This document shows, piece by piece, positions 63,254-64,000 of a stretch of DNA of 64,000 nucleotides. Numbering within the stretch: the stretch's first letter is position 1; the number at the start of each line of letters is the position of its first letter. The notes below the pieces were generated by a model. That model searched no databases, was not told the origin of the DNA, and worked only from the letters and a program-made list of their open reading frames with translations. The DNA comes from Impatiens glandulifera (Eukaryota; Streptophyta; Magnoliopsida; Ericales; Balsaminaceae), in assembly GCF_907164915.1 (NCBI RefSeq), contig NC_061866.1, forward strand, positions 51,581,113 through 51,645,112. The letters are read 5' to 3'. A program made the position numbers and the translations under genes.

Positions 63254-63900
63254 AATACATGGAAATTATGATTATATATACTGGAAATTATGATTATATA
63301 TACTAATTAATTGATTATAATATGTAAAAAAAAAAGTAAATAAAATTAATTAAAATAACATAACATAACAACCTAATTTTATCTGAACTAGCTGTGTTAT
63401 TTAATTAGTGGGGAATTTTAAATATACAAACTTCTCAAAAAAATAATAATAAGTTAGAGATACTTAAATTTGAAAAAATATTTCAACTACAGTGGAATGT
63501 GAAAATATTGACACTCAGAGAATTATGTGACAATAATTGAGTAGTTTAAAAATTTTAAAATTATTATTTCTATTAAATTTTTAATCTACTAAATTCATGC
63601 ACATTATTCATACATCATTTTGTCAATATATTTCTGAAACTTATTGCTGGTGTCAGATAATATATGAATATATGTGAGGATAAATTGATACTTTGGTCGG
63701 ATTGTGAGTTGACTCACCTATAAATTTAAAACTGTTAAAAATAAAATAAAAAATGTTATATATATGTTTCAACTCGCAACCTAACAAAAACAAACAAAAC
63801 CCTTTAACCAATTAGGCTAAAGTGACTTTATATTTTAAATTCAATACCAAATTTAATGAAAGCGGGACGTTTTAATAATATAAGTTCAACTTTTTAACTA

Positions 63901-63935
<35 letters not shown>

Positions 63936-64000
63936 ATTTTTAAAGTGTCCGAATTTTTAAGTAAATTATTATTATATATATATACATATAATGATGCTTA
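63254..64000. other. AT-rich intergenic DNA, start of another block C-like copy
   Basis: Resembles 56360-56960, with a 22-bp tandem duplication at about 63261-63304. No gene seen before the window ends. Confidence 0.5.

Overview
This is nuclear DNA of a seed plant, very probably a eudicot. It is strongly AT-rich and has short U-rich GT-AG introns of 72-87 bp. It carries plant-type Ty1-copia, L1-like LINE, hAT and Helitron-like elements. The proteins encoded downstream of pol in the intact-ended copia element resemble, from memory and unsearched, retroelement-linked hypothetical proteins of Gesneriaceae such as Dorcoceras, so an asterid in or near Lamiales is my tentative guess.

The host content is a cluster of one gene family encoding small secreted cysteine-rich peptides. 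I count seven intact two-exon genes (starts 6877, 33244, 38451, 43373, 50006, 54195, 61025), all on the + strand. At least eight broken or relic copies lie near 885, 4890, 8635, 12502, 31926, 36890, 51856 and 59696. Exon 1 is exactly 52 nt in every copy that keeps it and encodes a Lys-Lys signal peptide. A phase-1 intron follows. Exon 2 encodes a mature domain with six cysteines spaced C-x3-C-x2/3-C-x3/6-C-x4-C-x-C. A conserved block of about 110-140 bp precedes every gene. I do not recognise the family by name; it has a defensin-like or NCR-like gene architecture.

The cluster grew by head-to-tail segmental duplication. Block A (about 4.4-11.9 kb) recurs at 36.4-42.9 kb, block C (12.6-14.6 kb) at 54.5-56.8 kb, and block B (28.7-35.1 kb) at 56.8-62.9 kb. 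An extra stretch from 43.5 to 54.0 kb is found only in unit 2. It holds two more peptide loci, a LINE 3' half with a poly-A tail, a copia pol fragment and a minisatellite. A hAT element (35,085-36,421) sits exactly at the boundary between the two units.

A 14.1-kb Ty1-copia retrotransposon (14,604-28,722) interrupts unit 1. It has 1343-bp LTRs with two visible differences, a 5-bp target duplication, and an uninterrupted empty site in unit 2 at 56,836-56,840. It encodes gag and pol, followed by about 6 kb with three ORFs that share a diverged N-terminal domain. Each ORF has its own TATA box and pyrimidine-rich leader, so they look like three tandem genes carried as cargo. Pol, the third ORF and the gag-pol junction carry stops or frame changes. 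The remaining window is AT-rich intergenic DNA and degraded mobile elements.
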